41,161 nt of DNA from Oscillospiraceae bacterium (GCA_031280965.1 JAITFZ010000011.1:1-41161), one strand, 5' to 3'. Counted from the stretch's first letter, positions 7,030 to 15,267 are shown. A program made the numbers and translations. The notes: generated by a model from the letters alone, not told the origin.

Positions 7030-7530
7030 GTGACCGACGAAAAATTCGCCGAGAAGTTAGAAATGCACAAAAACACGGTTTACAGGCTGGCGTTCAGCTA
7101 TTTGAAAAACATACAGGATGCGGAGGACGTAACGCAGGAAGCTTTTTTAAAGTTTTACCGCTGTGACATTGATTTCTCCGAATCCGAAAACGAGAAAGCA
7201 TGGCTCATCAGAGTAACCGCAAATTTGTGCAGAAATTATTTTCGTGCCAACAGATTCAAAAAGCTCGTACCGTTTGACGAAAACACAGCGCAAGCGCCTG
7301 TTTTTATGCAAAGCGACCTTGAAACACTCGACCTGCTCAGCGCGCTGAAACCAAGTTACCGCACGGTTTTATACTTATTCTATTATGAAAAGTATCGGAC
7401 AAGCGAAATAGCGAAAATTCTCGGCAGAAACGAGAATACAATCCGAACGCAGTTAGCGCGGGGCAGGGAGCGGTTGCGGGAAATTCTAACCGATACGGAA
7501 ACGCAGGGAGGGATTATTTATGGCAAGTAA
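7030..7530 (+). CDS. ECF-type RNA polymerase sigma factor
   Basis: 166 residues from GTG at 7030, chosen because CGGAGGT (7017-7023) lies 6 nt upstream; a GTG at 6988 has no such site. Region 2 includes TVYRLAFSYLKNIQDAEDVT, the DAED motif of region 2.2, and KAWLIRVTANLCRNYFR for -10 recognition. Region 4 is LKPSYRTVLYLFYYEKYRTS followed by EIAKILGRNENTIRTQLARG, the -35 binding helix-turn-helix. The last 11 nt overlap the next gene, which is expected to encode its regulator. It probably controls its own operon through TGAAAC/CGTGTC. Confidence 0.92.
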   Translation: MTDEKFAEKLEMHKNTVYRLAFSYLKNIQDAEDVTQEAFLKFYRCDIDFSESENEKAWLIRVTANLCRNYFRANRFKKLVPFDENTAQAPVFMQSDLETLDLLSALKPSYRTVLYLFYYEKYRTSEIAKILGRNENTIRTQLARGRERLREILTDTETQGGIIYGK

Positions 7531-8758
7531 ATTTCAAGATTTATTCGACAATGTAACTCTCAGCGGTGAAAGAACCGATGAGATATTGAGAAAGGCAAAA
7601 AACATGAAAAACAAGGAACAGAGAAGCACCTTAGGTACGAAAAGTATATACGTAACCCTTGGCGCGACAGCGGCGGCGATTCTTCTGACGGTGTTCGGCG
7701 GGGCGTGGCTTTTAAACAGCGGGCTTTTACAAAGAGAGCCGTATTACGGCGGAGGTTACGGGCAGGAAGAAGAAATCATAAAAGTAAATCAAGCCGCTGC
7801 TTCAGCGAGAAATCAAATGACAGAATTCCTACAGGAAGAATTGCTTCGGGGCGAGGGCAGACCAGCGGATATGGCGGGAGTGTTGGTTATAGCAAGAAGC
7901 GCCGATGGTGATATGGTTTTCACGGGGTGGGATAATTACGGCGGCACAGGAAATATTGAAAGCAGTAATATAACAGACGAAGATACCGCTGAATTAAAGT
8001 TAATGACAATTATTAACAACCTTTTTGAGAAAAATGAAAATTTACAGGCTTTCAATAATCAGGACTGTACCCTTGTGTTTATCATAGCAAACAACATCTG
8101 TACACATGCGGCTTTCATTCCGAATGTGTGGTATACGGAAGCTCGTCACCTTGCTGTAACACAAGATAATGGTGAGATAGTATTTTCAGCCATTATGGGT
8201 GGCAGATTAGTCGCAGATATAAACCCGTTGCTGAAAACAGGGCAGATTATCGGAACCTCTCCGGCGCAAAATTATCCTGTTCTGGATTTGCCGGGGGAGA
8301 GAATTTATCCCCCGCCGGGTTCGCTTGAACACATTCCTGTGATTTCCGGGGATTTACTCGTAATGAATTTAAGCAATACAGAACCGAACGGGCTTACCTT
8401 TACGATTAACAATTTTACCGACAGCGAAAACGAATATAAATACGGTTCTGATTATGTGCTTTACGTACAGCGGCAAGGTGAATGGGTTCTTTTATATACT
8501 ATAATTGAAGATTCCCCCTTCAACGACGAAGGATATACGGCTTTGTCACAAAGCGAAACAGAACCTGCGGCTGTTAACTGGAGTTGGTTGTACGGCGAGT
8601 TAGAGCCGGGTGTTTATAAGTTCTCGAAAGGTATTATATGTTGGCGAAGCCCCGGCGATTTCGACAGCTACAGGATAGAAAGCGAATTTACGATTTCGTA
8701 CACCTACACAACAGGCATCTCGCCGGACTATCCTATGTTGTCAGATATAATTAATTGA
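7520..8758 (+). CDS. Membrane-anchored partner (putative anti-sigma) with Ig-like domain
   Basis: 412 residues. A short cytoplasmic N-terminus (about 1-42), one membrane helix (about 43-66) and a long extracytoplasmic part give the topology of a DUF4179/RsiV-like anti-sigma factor. The overlap of 11 nt with the sigma gene supports that role. The C-terminal ~130 residues form a beta-rich domain with the motif NWSWLYGELEPGVYKF and an end ESEFTI, as in bacterial Ig-like domains of Firmicutes surface proteins. No HxxxCxxC zinc anti-sigma motif was seen. After the TGA at 8756-8758 the same frame continues into a second partial copy of this domain, annotated separately. The signal sensed is unknown. 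Confidence 0.8.
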   Translation: MASKFQDLFDNVTLSGERTDEILRKAKNMKNKEQRSTLGTKSIYVTLGATAAAILLTVFGGAWLLNSGLLQREPYYGGGYGQEEEIIKVNQAAASARNQMTEFLQEELLRGEGRPADMAGVLVIARSADGDMVFTGWDNYGGTGNIESSNITDEDTAELKLMTIINNLFEKNENLQAFNNQDCTLVFIIANNICTHAAFIPNVWYTEARHLAVTQDNGEIVFSAIMGGRLVADINPLLKTGQIIGTSPAQNYPVLDLPGERIYPPPGSLEHIPVISGDLLVMNLSNTEPNGLTFTINNFTDSENEYKYGSDYVLYVQRQGEWVLLYTIIEDSPFNDEGYTALSQSETEPAAVNWSWLYGELEPGVYKFSKGIICWRSPGDFDSYRIESEFTISYTYTTGISPDYPMLSDIIN

Positions 8759-8896
8759 GCCGAAAAGCTCAACCGGAATTGGTTTTATGGCGAACTGCCG
8801 GGCGGTTTATACAGATTTGAAATTGATGTTTGGCAGTGGAGCGGCGTACCCGGTAATAATGAAAAAATTCCGTTCAGTTATGAATTCACCATTTGA
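8759..8896 (+). pseudogene. In-frame remnant of a second Ig-like domain
   Basis: Directly after the TGA of the anti-sigma-like gene and in the same frame, 45 codons encode NRNWFYGELPGGLYRFEIDV and end FSYEFTI before a second TGA at 8894-8896. This matches the end of the preceding domain (WSWLYGELEPGVYKF through SEFTI). It is best explained as the rest of a tandem domain copy cut off by a stop or deletion. Read-through of the TGA would add it back. There is no own start or ribosome binding site. Confidence 0.65.
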
Positions 8897-8906
8897 TAAA
8901 CGCAGA

Positions 8907-8941
8907 AAAATCCCGCCGATTTTAAAAGCCGGCGGGATTTT
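8907..8941 (+). terminator. Terminator of the sigma operon
   Basis: AAAATCCCGCCG (8907-8918) pairs with CGGCGGGATTTT (8930-8941). The T run is followed within two bases by the prmA promoter. Confidence 0.85.
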
Positions 8942-8943
8942 CA

Positions 8944-8972
8944 TTGACAAAATCTATAAAATAGGGCATAAT
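8944..8972 (+). promoter_or_regulatory. prmA promoter giving a probable leaderless mRNA
   Basis: TTGACA (8944-8949), a 17-nt spacer and CATAAT (8967-8972). Seven bases after the -10 is 8979, the A of the prmA ATG, and there is no ribosome binding site between them. Confidence 0.75.
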
Positions 8973-8978
8973 GAATAC

Positions 8979-9917
8979 ATGGAATTTATAAAACTTAACA
9001 TTTTCACAGTGAGAGAAGACCTCGAGCCGCTAATGAGCAGGCTTGAGGACATGGGTGTTTCCGGCTTTGAAATACATGATGCGGCGGACTTTGCAGATTT
9101 TCTCGAAGACGGCGTAAGGGATTGGGATTATGTCGGGGAAGAGCTTGAACCGCTCAAAACGCAGGAAACGCACCTGACTTTATATCTTACGACCGATAAG
9201 CAGGGCGGGCGGTTACTCGGCAAAGTTCGCAGATTATGCGCCGGCTTGCGTATAGAACAAAGCACGGTTCGCGAAGAAGACTGGGCTGATTGCTGGAAAG
9301 AATATTTCAAGCCGTTTAAAGTAGGGGAGCGGTTTATAATAAAACCGTCATGGGAGAATATTGCCGATATTAAGGAATACGATGCAGATTTGATTCTCGA
9401 AATAGACCCCGCCACGGCTTTTGGGACAGGACAGCACGAATCAACAAGACTTTGCCTTGAAGCGTTGGAGCGGGTAATTGCACCCGGTTGCATGTTTCTC
9501 GACCTCGGTTGCGGAAGCGGGATTTTGAGTATCGGTGCGCTTCTTTTGGGCGCGGACAGGGCGGTTATGGTTGACATCTCCGAGAACGCCGTGAAAGTCG
9601 CCTGTGAGAATATGGAGCAGAACGGTTTCTCTGCTGATAAATTCACCGCGTTCTGCGGTGATATAACAAAGGATACGGGGCTTTTGGAAAAGCTTGGCGA
9701 AAACTTCTGCGTAATAACTGCAAACATAGTCGCTGACATAATTATAAAAATGTGCGGGATTTTCCCGCGGTTACTAAAAAAAGACGGCATACTTGTTACT
9801 TCGGGTATTATTGAAGCAAGGTTTGATGAAGTCGCCGACGCGCTTTCGGGCGCGGGTTTGAAAATCCTCGAAACAGTAACCGACAACGGCTGGTGCATGA
9901 TTAAATCCTCTTATTAA
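8979..9917 (+). CDS. prmA: Ribosomal protein L11 methyltransferase
   Basis: 312 residues, the usual PrmA length. It uses S-adenosylmethionine to methylate ribosomal protein L11 in the cytoplasm. The N-terminal L11-recognition domain (about 1-90) is followed by the segment IDPATAFGTGQHESTRLCLE and motif I of the Rossmann fold, FLDLGCGSGILSIGALLLGA (about 178-197). TANIVADII is the NxxA-type motif IV. The frame is open back to 8787, but that extension reads through the Ig-domain remnant, the terminator and the promoter, so ATG 8979 is the start. It appears to be transcribed alone as a leaderless message. Confidence 0.93.
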   Translation: MEFIKLNIFTVREDLEPLMSRLEDMGVSGFEIHDAADFADFLEDGVRDWDYVGEELEPLKTQETHLTLYLTTDKQGGRLLGKVRRLCAGLRIEQSTVREEDWADCWKEYFKPFKVGERFIIKPSWENIADIKEYDADLILEIDPATAFGTGQHESTRLCLEALERVIAPGCMFLDLGCGSGILSIGALLLGADRAVMVDISENAVKVACENMEQNGFSADKFTAFCGDITKDTGLLEKLGENFCVITANIVADIIIKMCGIFPRLLKKDGILVTSGIIEARFDEVADALSGAGLKILETVTDNGWCMIKSSY

Positions 9918-9928
9918 CAGAACTGCAC

Positions 9929-9953
9929 CCTTTTGCATAGAATGTAAAAGGGA
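9929..9953 (+). promoter_or_regulatory. Hairpin overlapping the ribosome binding site of the recD2 operon
   Basis: CCCTTTTGCA (9929-9938) pairs with TGTAAAAGGG (9944-9953), including one G-U pair, around the loop TAGAA. The last three G of the stem are also the first of GGGAGG, the ribosome binding site of the small gene at 9964. It could act as a translational switch or as the 3' end of the prmA mRNA. Confidence 0.5.
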
Positions 9954-9963
9954 GGCTGATTCT

Positions 9964-10116
9964 ATGTATTATTTTATGTTTTTTCTGCTGACGTTTTTTT
10001 CAATATACGGTGCGGTAAATTTCTTTAGTTTAGTATACAAATCACTGTCTGTAAGAACAGACAAAACGGGCGTAAAAATTTATGAAAAATCGGAGAAAAA
10101 CCGGAAATGGATTTGA
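9964..10116 (+). CDS. 50-residue membrane protein coupled to recD2
   Basis: The ORF starts MYYFMFFLLTFFSIYGAVNF, one hydrophobic helix (about 2-28), and ends in a basic, polar tail (SEKNRKWI). GGGAGG lies 7 nt before the ATG. The last 10 nt overlap the start of recD2, so recD2 translation is probably coupled to it. No family was recognised. An N-in membrane helix with a charged cytoplasmic tail is the simplest topology. Confidence 0.7.
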   Translation: MYYFMFFLLTFFSIYGAVNFFSLVYKSLSVRTDKTGVKIYEKSEKNRKWI

Positions 10117-12323
10117 ACCTTATAAGTCTGACGGGAACAGTCGGCGGCGTGATTTACAAGAATCCCGCCAACGGCTATATCGTGCTTGAAATAGAAAGCA
10201 ACGAAGAGCTTATTCCTGTGGTCGGGAACTTGGGAGATATTGCCGAAGGCGAGAAGCTGACGCTCACCGGCGGCTACATAGAATCGCCTAAATACGGCAG
10301 GCAATTCAAAGCGCAAACCTGCGAGCGTATGCCGCCCGAAACCAAGGACGAAATCCGCCGCTATCTAAGTTCGGGAATTATACGGGGAGTAGGTCCCGCC
10401 ATAGCAAAAAAAATAACGGACAAGTTCGGGGAGGAAACGCTTGATATTATTGAAAACAGTCCGCAGAAACTCTCGGAAATTACAGGAATAAACGCGGATA
10501 AAGCAATTTACATAGCTTCGGAATATAAACGGATTTGTAATGTTAAGTCAATCATTTCGTTCCTCGCGGAATACGGCTTTACGCCGCAGACTGCTATTTT
10601 CGTATGGCAGAAGTACGATAATTCCTCACTGTCTTTAATCAAAGAAAACCCGTATCTGCTTTGCGGCGAGGGTATAGATGCGGACTTTGAGGCGGTGGAT
10701 AAGCTGGCGTTTGCGCTTGGAATTGATTCCTGCGCTCTCGGAAGGGTAAAAGCGGCGGTCGCTTACGTATTGCGTGCCAATACCGATGCCGGGCATACCT
10801 GTCTGCCCGAGGAAGTATTGCGGAGTCAAGTGTGCGAAAATTACGAAATCAGCCTTGATGCGTTCGATATGTCGCTTGAAGACGGCGTGAAGAGCGGGGA
10901 ATTCACGGTATTATCGGGCGGAAAACACGCACGGGTATTCCTGAGCGCGTATTACAGAGCCGAGCGGTTTATCTCGGACAAACTTTCGGACATGCTTAAA
11001 ATGAACGCAAAAGCACGTCAGGATTATATGGACGAAATCGCGGGAATTGAGTTCAGCGAGGGTATTAAGTATGAAACACTGCAAAAGCAGGCAATAAACG
11101 GTTGTCTTGCTAACTGCATTTTTATCTTAACGGGCGGTCCCGGAACCGGAAAAACCACAGCACTCAACGCCGTCATAAAAATATGCAAAACCTTGAAAAA
11201 AAGCATCGCTCTTGCCGCTCCGACAGGAAGAGCCGCTAAGCGTATGAGCGAGATTACGGGCGAGAACGCCAAGACGATTCACCGGTTGCTTGAAGTAGAC
11301 GTAACAAATGAGAATCTGCTCACTTTCAAACGCAACGAATTAAACCCTCTTGAGCGCGATTACATTATAATTGATGAAATGTCGATGGTGGACAGCCTGC
11401 TGTTTGAAGCGTTGTTGCGCGCTATTAAGCTTGGCACCACGCTTATTATGGTAGGAGATTCAAATCAGCTCCCGTCAGTCGGTGCGGGAAATGTCCTCGG
11501 CGACCTTATAGATTCGGAGCTAATCCCGTCGATTGAATTAAAGGAAATCTTCCGCCAAGCCGCCGAAAGCCTGATTGTAACAAACGCGCACAAAATTATC
11601 GGCGGGGAAGAGCCGGAACTTACCATAAGGGATAAGGACTTCTTCTTTATGGAATGTGCCTGTGATTCCGATATTGCGCGGCTTACGGTTGAACTTGTGA
11701 AGACAAGATTACCTAAGACTTACAATTATTCGCCGATTGACGACATACAAGTATTGACACCGACAAAAATCGGTTCCGCCGGCACGAAAGAACTCAACAG
11801 AGCCTTACAAACCGCGCTTAATCCACCATCGCGGGAAAAGCGTGAATTGCGCTTATTTGACCCGCCGTTCCGTGAAGGCGATAAGGTAATGCAAACTGTC
11901 AACGATTATGAAGTTATGTGGCAGAAGGGGACGGAAAAAGGCAAAGGCGTATTCAACGGAGATATTGGCGTAATAACAGAAATTGACCCGCACAACGGCT
12001 CTATGCGCGTGAATTTTGACGGGCGGGTGGCGTTTTACAACGGAAACATGCCGGGTAAGCTTGAACATGCCTACGCCGTAACGATTCACAAGAGCCAGGG
12101 AAGCGAGTATAATGCCGTTATTATCGCGCTGACCGAGCGTTCGCCGCGTCTGTTGTACAGAAACTTACTTTACACAGGAGTTACGAGGGCAAAGAACATA
12201 CTGATTGCGGCAGGGAGCAGGAGCGTGATTACGCAAATGACGGCGAATTATATGAAAACAGCGCGCTATTCCTGTTTGAAGCCGTTGCTGATAGCAAGAT
12301 TTAAGAAAGGCGAGGAAATATAA
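10107..12323 (+). CDS. recD2: RecD2-type ATP-dependent DNA helicase
   Basis: 738 residues, the normal length of RecBC-independent RecD2. It is a 5'-3' superfamily 1B helicase of DNA repair. The N-terminus has an OB-like domain and helix-hairpin-helix motifs (SSGIIRGVGPAIAKKI, about residues 88-103). The motor carries Walker A GGPGTGKTTALNAVI (about 347-361), motif Ia AAPTGRAAKRM, Walker B IIDEMSMVDS (about 421-430) and the motif III segment MVGDSNQLPSVGAGNVLGDL. The C-terminal UvrD-like segment AYAVTIHKSQGSEYNAVIIA closes with YTGVTRAK (motif VI). It overlaps the 50-residue membrane gene and follows prmA. Confidence 0.95.
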   Translation: MDLNLISLTGTVGGVIYKNPANGYIVLEIESNEELIPVVGNLGDIAEGEKLTLTGGYIESPKYGRQFKAQTCERMPPETKDEIRRYLSSGIIRGVGPAIAKKITDKFGEETLDIIENSPQKLSEITGINADKAIYIASEYKRICNVKSIISFLAEYGFTPQTAIFVWQKYDNSSLSLIKENPYLLCGEGIDADFEAVDKLAFALGIDSCALGRVKAAVAYVLRANTDAGHTCLPEEVLRSQVCENYEISLDAFDMSLEDGVKSGEFTVLSGGKHARVFLSAYYRAERFISDKLSDMLKMNAKARQDYMDEIAGIEFSEGIKYETLQKQAINGCLANCIFILTGGPGTGKTTALNAVIKICKTLKKSIALAAPTGRAAKRMSEITGENAKTIHRLLEVDVTNENLLTFKRNELNPLERDYIIIDEMSMVDSLLFEALLRAIKLGTTLIMVGDSNQLPSVGAGNVLGDLIDSELIPSIELKEIFRQAAESLIVTNAHKIIGGEEPELTIRDKDFFFMECACDSDIARLTVELVKTRLPKTYNYSPIDDIQVLTPTKIGSAGTKELNRALQTALNPPSREKRELRLFDPPFREGDKVMQTVNDYEVMWQKGTEKGKGVFNGDIGVITEIDPHNGSMRVNFDGRVAFYNGNMPGKLEHAYAVTIHKSQGSEYNAVIIALTERSPRLLYRNLLYTGVTRAKNILIAAGSRSVITQMTANYMKTARYSCLKPLLIARFKKGEEI

Positions 12324-12332
12324 AGAAATATT

Positions 12333-12387
12333 TACGCACGCAAGTATACGCACAAGCGTAAATCATCCTATAATTACATAGGGTGAT
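12333..12387 (+). promoter_or_regulatory. Promoter and repeated operator of the XRE/comF pair
   Basis: A -10 TATAAT lies at 12369-12374 and the ribosome binding site GGGTGAT at 12381-12387. Upstream, TACGCACGCAAG (12333-12344) and TACGCACAAGCG (12347-12358) are near repeats covering the expected -35 region. They may bind the XRE protein encoded next. Confidence 0.45.
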
Positions 12388-12390
12388 TTT

Positions 12391-12633
12391 ATGTGTATAA
12401 AAGATGCAATCGTAGAAAGGTTTAAAGAATTATGTGCGCAGCGCAGTATAAAATATAACGAGCTTGCAACACGTTCAGGCGTTACGCCGTCTACGGTTTA
12501 TGGCATGATGAACGAAGCGCGCAGAGATTTATCAGTGATTACGATGAAGAAATTCATTGACGGGCTTGATATGTCCGTAACGGAATTTTTCGATACAGAG
12601 ATATTCCGAAACTTGGAGCAGGAAATAAAATAA
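12391..12633 (+). CDS. XRE-family regulator upstream of comF
   Basis: 80 residues, essentially one Cro/CI-like helix-turn-helix (KYNELATRSGVTPSTVYGMM, about residues 20-39) and a tail with GLDMSVTEFFDTEIF typical of small Firmicutes XRE proteins. GGGTGAT lies 3 nt upstream of the ATG. The stop overlaps the comF start (TAATG), so the two are translated together. It probably regulates its own short operon. Confidence 0.85.
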   Translation: MCIKDAIVERFKELCAQRSIKYNELATRSGVTPSTVYGMMNEARRDLSVITMKKFIDGLDMSVTEFFDTEIFRNLEQEIK

Positions 12634-13265
12634 TGAATTTATATGAGTTAAAGAGAGTTCTGCTCAGCTTTATCTACCCGAACCGCTGTCCTTTTTGCGG
12701 GAAAATTATAAAAGCGAGCGAATTTTTCTGCAAAACCTGCCTTGAATTTGATTTTTACGCAAACAGCGGCGATAACACATACTGCTGTGTTTATAATGAA
12801 AAATCAAAGCCGCTGTTAACAAAAGCAAAAGAAAACGCCGATGGTTATGCGATTTCAGCAGTTGCACGGCTTATGCTTGAGGCGCTGATACGCAATAATA
12901 TCATACATAAAATCAATGTCATTGTGCCGATACCGCCGCGAAAAACCGCATTGAAACAGCGCGGTTACAGTTTTCCCGCATTTTTGGCGCGGGAACTGGC
13001 TCAGCTTTCGGGTAAGAAATACTCGCTTAAAACGCTCGTGTTTGTACGGGAAATAGAGGAGCAGAAAGGGCTTTCCGCCGCATGGCGCGAGGAAAACCTT
13101 AAAGGCGCGTTTACTGTCGGGAATAGTGCCGCCGGCGCTCTGTCAGAGAAAAACGTTCTGGTTATTGACGATGTAAGCACCACGGGCGCGACTTTGAATG
13201 AAGCTAAGCGAGTGCTGTCAGAATTCGCCGGAAATGTTTATATTGCCTCATTTGCGAAGACATAA
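12633..13265 (+). CDS. comF: ComF-family phosphoribosyltransferase-like protein
   Basis: 210 residues. An N-terminal zinc finger (CPFCGKIIKASEFFCKTC, about 16-33) precedes a phosphoribosyltransferase-type fold. The PRPP-binding loop is LVIDDVSTTGATLNEAKRVL (about 170-189). VPIPPRKTALKQRGYSFPAF is the ComF signature. ComF is needed for DNA uptake in naturally competent bacteria and is thought to process incoming single strands with ComFA. No comFA or other competence gene is nearby, so its role here is uncertain. Confidence 0.9.
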   Translation: MNLYELKRVLLSFIYPNRCPFCGKIIKASEFFCKTCLEFDFYANSGDNTYCCVYNEKSKPLLTKAKENADGYAISAVARLMLEALIRNNIIHKINVIVPIPPRKTALKQRGYSFPAFLARELAQLSGKKYSLKTLVFVREIEEQKGLSAAWREENLKGAFTVGNSAAGALSEKNVLVIDDVSTTGATLNEAKRVLSEFAGNVYIASFAKT

Positions 13266-13385
13266 AAATCAACATATATTCTACTATTGTTTCTTATATG
13301 TTCACGATTTGTCTACTACTTATAATGTATAATTATTTATGTATGGCATGGTTAAATTAATTTTCACATAAAAAGGAGCATATTT

Positions 13386-14228
13386 ATGGACAATGAAATC
13401 AAAAAGCGGCTTGAAATAACCGCTGTAAAGGTACGGATGGGTATCATCGAAGGCGTTTATAACGCCAAAGCGGGACACCCCGGCGGTTCGCTTTCAATAG
13501 CGGATGTCATGACCTACCTGTACTTCAGCCTTATGAACGCAGACCCCGCAGTTCCCCAAAAAGCAGACCGCGACAGATTTGTCTTATCGAAAGGGCATAC
13601 CGCGCCCTGTCTGTATTCAATATTGGCGCATCGCGGATTTTTCCCTGCGGACGAGCTTAAAACACTGCGGAAGCTCGGTTCGCGCCTACAGGGACATCCT
13701 GTAATGGACAAGATTCCGGGCGTGGATATGAGTACGGGTTCGCTCGGACAGGGAATTTCGGCGGCTTGCGGAATGGCGCTGTCCGGTAAGGTCAGCGGCG
13801 ACAGTTACAGGGTTTACACGATTCTCGGAGACGGCGAAATTCAGGAAGGCATGGTTTGGGAAGCCGCAATGTTCGCCGCACACTACAAACTCGATAATCT
13901 CTGCGCGATTGTTGATAACAACGGTTTGCAGATTGACGGGAAAATTGACGACGTTATGTCACCTTACCCTATTGATGAGAAGTTCAGGGCGTTCGGCTGG
14001 AATGTGATTTGTATAGACGCACATGATTTCGGGCAGATTGAAAAAGCTTTCATTGAAGCGGAAAGCAAAAAAGGTCAGCCGACCGTTATTATTCAAAAAA
14101 GCATAAAAGGCAAGGGCGTAAGCTTTATGGAAGATAAAGCCAACTGGCACGGAGCCGCGCCGAATGACGAGCAATACGGAATCGCAATGAGTGAGTTAAA
14201 AGCTGAATTAGAAAGACTGGAGGATTAA
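13386..14228 (+). CDS. tkt: Transketolase, N-terminal subunit
   Basis: 280 residues, the thiamine diphosphate-binding half of transketolase. Conserved parts include GHPGGSLSIADVMTYLYF (about 30-47), FVLSKGHTAPCLYS, the GDGEIQEGMVWEAAMFA segment with the GDG(x)nN cofactor and magnesium site, and NNGLQIDG. AAGGAG lies 8 nt upstream. The partner subunit starts 3 nt after its stop. Split transketolases are common in anaerobic Firmicutes. Together they move two-carbon units between xylulose 5-phosphate, ribose 5-phosphate and erythrose 4-phosphate, linking the xylose genes at 26932-32931 to glycolysis. Confidence 0.95.
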   Translation: MDNEIKKRLEITAVKVRMGIIEGVYNAKAGHPGGSLSIADVMTYLYFSLMNADPAVPQKADRDRFVLSKGHTAPCLYSILAHRGFFPADELKTLRKLGSRLQGHPVMDKIPGVDMSTGSLGQGISAACGMALSGKVSGDSYRVYTILGDGEIQEGMVWEAAMFAAHYKLDNLCAIVDNNGLQIDGKIDDVMSPYPIDEKFRAFGWNVICIDAHDFGQIEKAFIEAESKKGQPTVIIQKSIKGKGVSFMEDKANWHGAAPNDEQYGIAMSELKAELERLED

Positions 14229-14231
14229 GAT

Positions 14232-15167
14232 ATGGAAAAGATTGCAACCAGGATAAGTTATGGCAACGCGCTTAACGAACTTATAAAAAAGCGCCCCGAC
14301 TTGTTTGTTTTGGATTCGGATGTGTCGTGTGCGACAATGACTAATATTTTCGGGAAAGAGAATCCCGACCGTCATTTCAACTGCGGGATTCAGGAGTGCA
14401 ACATGCTCGGTGTAGCCGCCGGAATAGCTTCAACGGGGCGGCTTGTTTTTGCAAGCGCGTTTGCGATGTTCGCGGCGGGGCGTGCGTATGAAATAGTACG
14501 TAACAGCATTGGTTATCCGCGTCTTAACGTTAAAATCGGAGCAACTCACGCGGGTATTTCCGTGGGTGAAGACGGCGCATCGCACCAGTGCTGTGAGGAT
14601 ATTGCGCTGATGCGTACAATTCCCGGCATGACTGTAATTAATCCCGCCGATGATGTTGAAGCAAAGGCGGCAGTGCTTGCAATGGCTGATTTTGAAGGTC
14701 CTGCATACCTGCGTTTCGGCAGGCTTCCGGTTCCCGTGTTTAATAACCCGGATACCTACAAGTTTGAGGTCGGCAAGGGCGTAACTCTGAAAGAAGGCGG
14801 CGATATTACCATAATCGCTACAGGCTTGTTGGTTTATCCCGCGGTTGAAGCCGCCGAGGAACTCGCAAAAGAGGGCGTTAACGCCCGTGTAATCAATATT
14901 CACACAATTAAGCCGCTTGATGAAGAGCTTGTAATAAAAGCCGCGCGTGAAACCGGAAAAATCGTAGTCGCCGAAGAACATTCGGTAATCGGCGGGCTCG
15001 GTTCCGCCGTTGCTGAGACGGTATCGGAAAAATGCCCCGTACCCGTAATAAAGCTTGGCGTTAACGACACTTACGGTCATTCCGGACCGGCGTTACAGCT
15101 TTTAGAAGAATTCGGTTTAACAACCAACGGTATTATTGAAAAAGTTAAGAAAGCACTTAATAAATGA
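14232..15167 (+). CDS. tkt: Transketolase, C-terminal subunit
   Basis: 311 residues, the pyrimidine-binding and C-terminal halves of transketolase. VLDSDVSCATM opens the fold. FNCGIQECNMLGVAAGIAST carries the catalytic Glu of IxEcNM. GATHAGISVGEDGASHQCCE is the conserved substrate segment, and EEHSVIGGLGSAVAE lies in the C-terminal domain. GGAGG lies 8-9 nt upstream of the ATG. It ends at the terminator at 15172-15195. Confidence 0.95.
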   Translation: MEKIATRISYGNALNELIKKRPDLFVLDSDVSCATMTNIFGKENPDRHFNCGIQECNMLGVAAGIASTGRLVFASAFAMFAAGRAYEIVRNSIGYPRLNVKIGATHAGISVGEDGASHQCCEDIALMRTIPGMTVINPADDVEAKAAVLAMADFEGPAYLRFGRLPVPVFNNPDTYKFEVGKGVTLKEGGDITIIATGLLVYPAVEAAEELAKEGVNARVINIHTIKPLDEELVIKAARETGKIVVAEEHSVIGGLGSAVAETVSEKCPVPVIKLGVNDTYGHSGPALQLLEEFGLTTNGIIEKVKKALNK

Positions 15168-15171
15168 TTTT

Positions 15172-15195
15172 AAGGGGGAGTTATTCCCCCTTTTT
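15172..15195 (+). terminator. Terminator of the transketolase operon
   Basis: AAGGGGGA and TCCCCCTT surround the loop GTTAT and are followed by more T residues. Confidence 0.9.
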
Positions 15196-15219
15196 ATTTG
15201 CAAAAAAATAAAAAAACTC

Positions 15220-15248
15220 TTGCAATTTTTTCCTAAATGTGGTACAAT
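15220..15248 (+). promoter_or_regulatory. Promoter of the pyrimidine cluster
   Basis: TTGCAA (15220-15225), a 17-nt spacer and TACAAT (15243-15248). The transcript would start near 15255 and contain the hairpin at 15273-15291. No PyrR-binding loop or attenuator was recognised between promoter and gene. Confidence 0.75.
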
Positions 15249-15267
15249 TAATTAATTTGAGCAATTC

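Noticed and set aside
8787-8978. A 64-residue N-terminal extension of PrmA
   Set aside because: It runs through the Ig-like remnant in another frame, a terminator and the prmA promoter; normal PrmA length is reached from 8979.
9128-9898. A 256-codon frame antisense to prmA
   Set aside because: It is a mirror frame of a certain gene, with no promoter or ribosome binding site and a Ser/Pro-rich, non-protein-like composition.
14430-15080. A 216-codon frame antisense to the transketolase C-terminal subunit
   Set aside because: Shadow of a certain coding region; no start signals.
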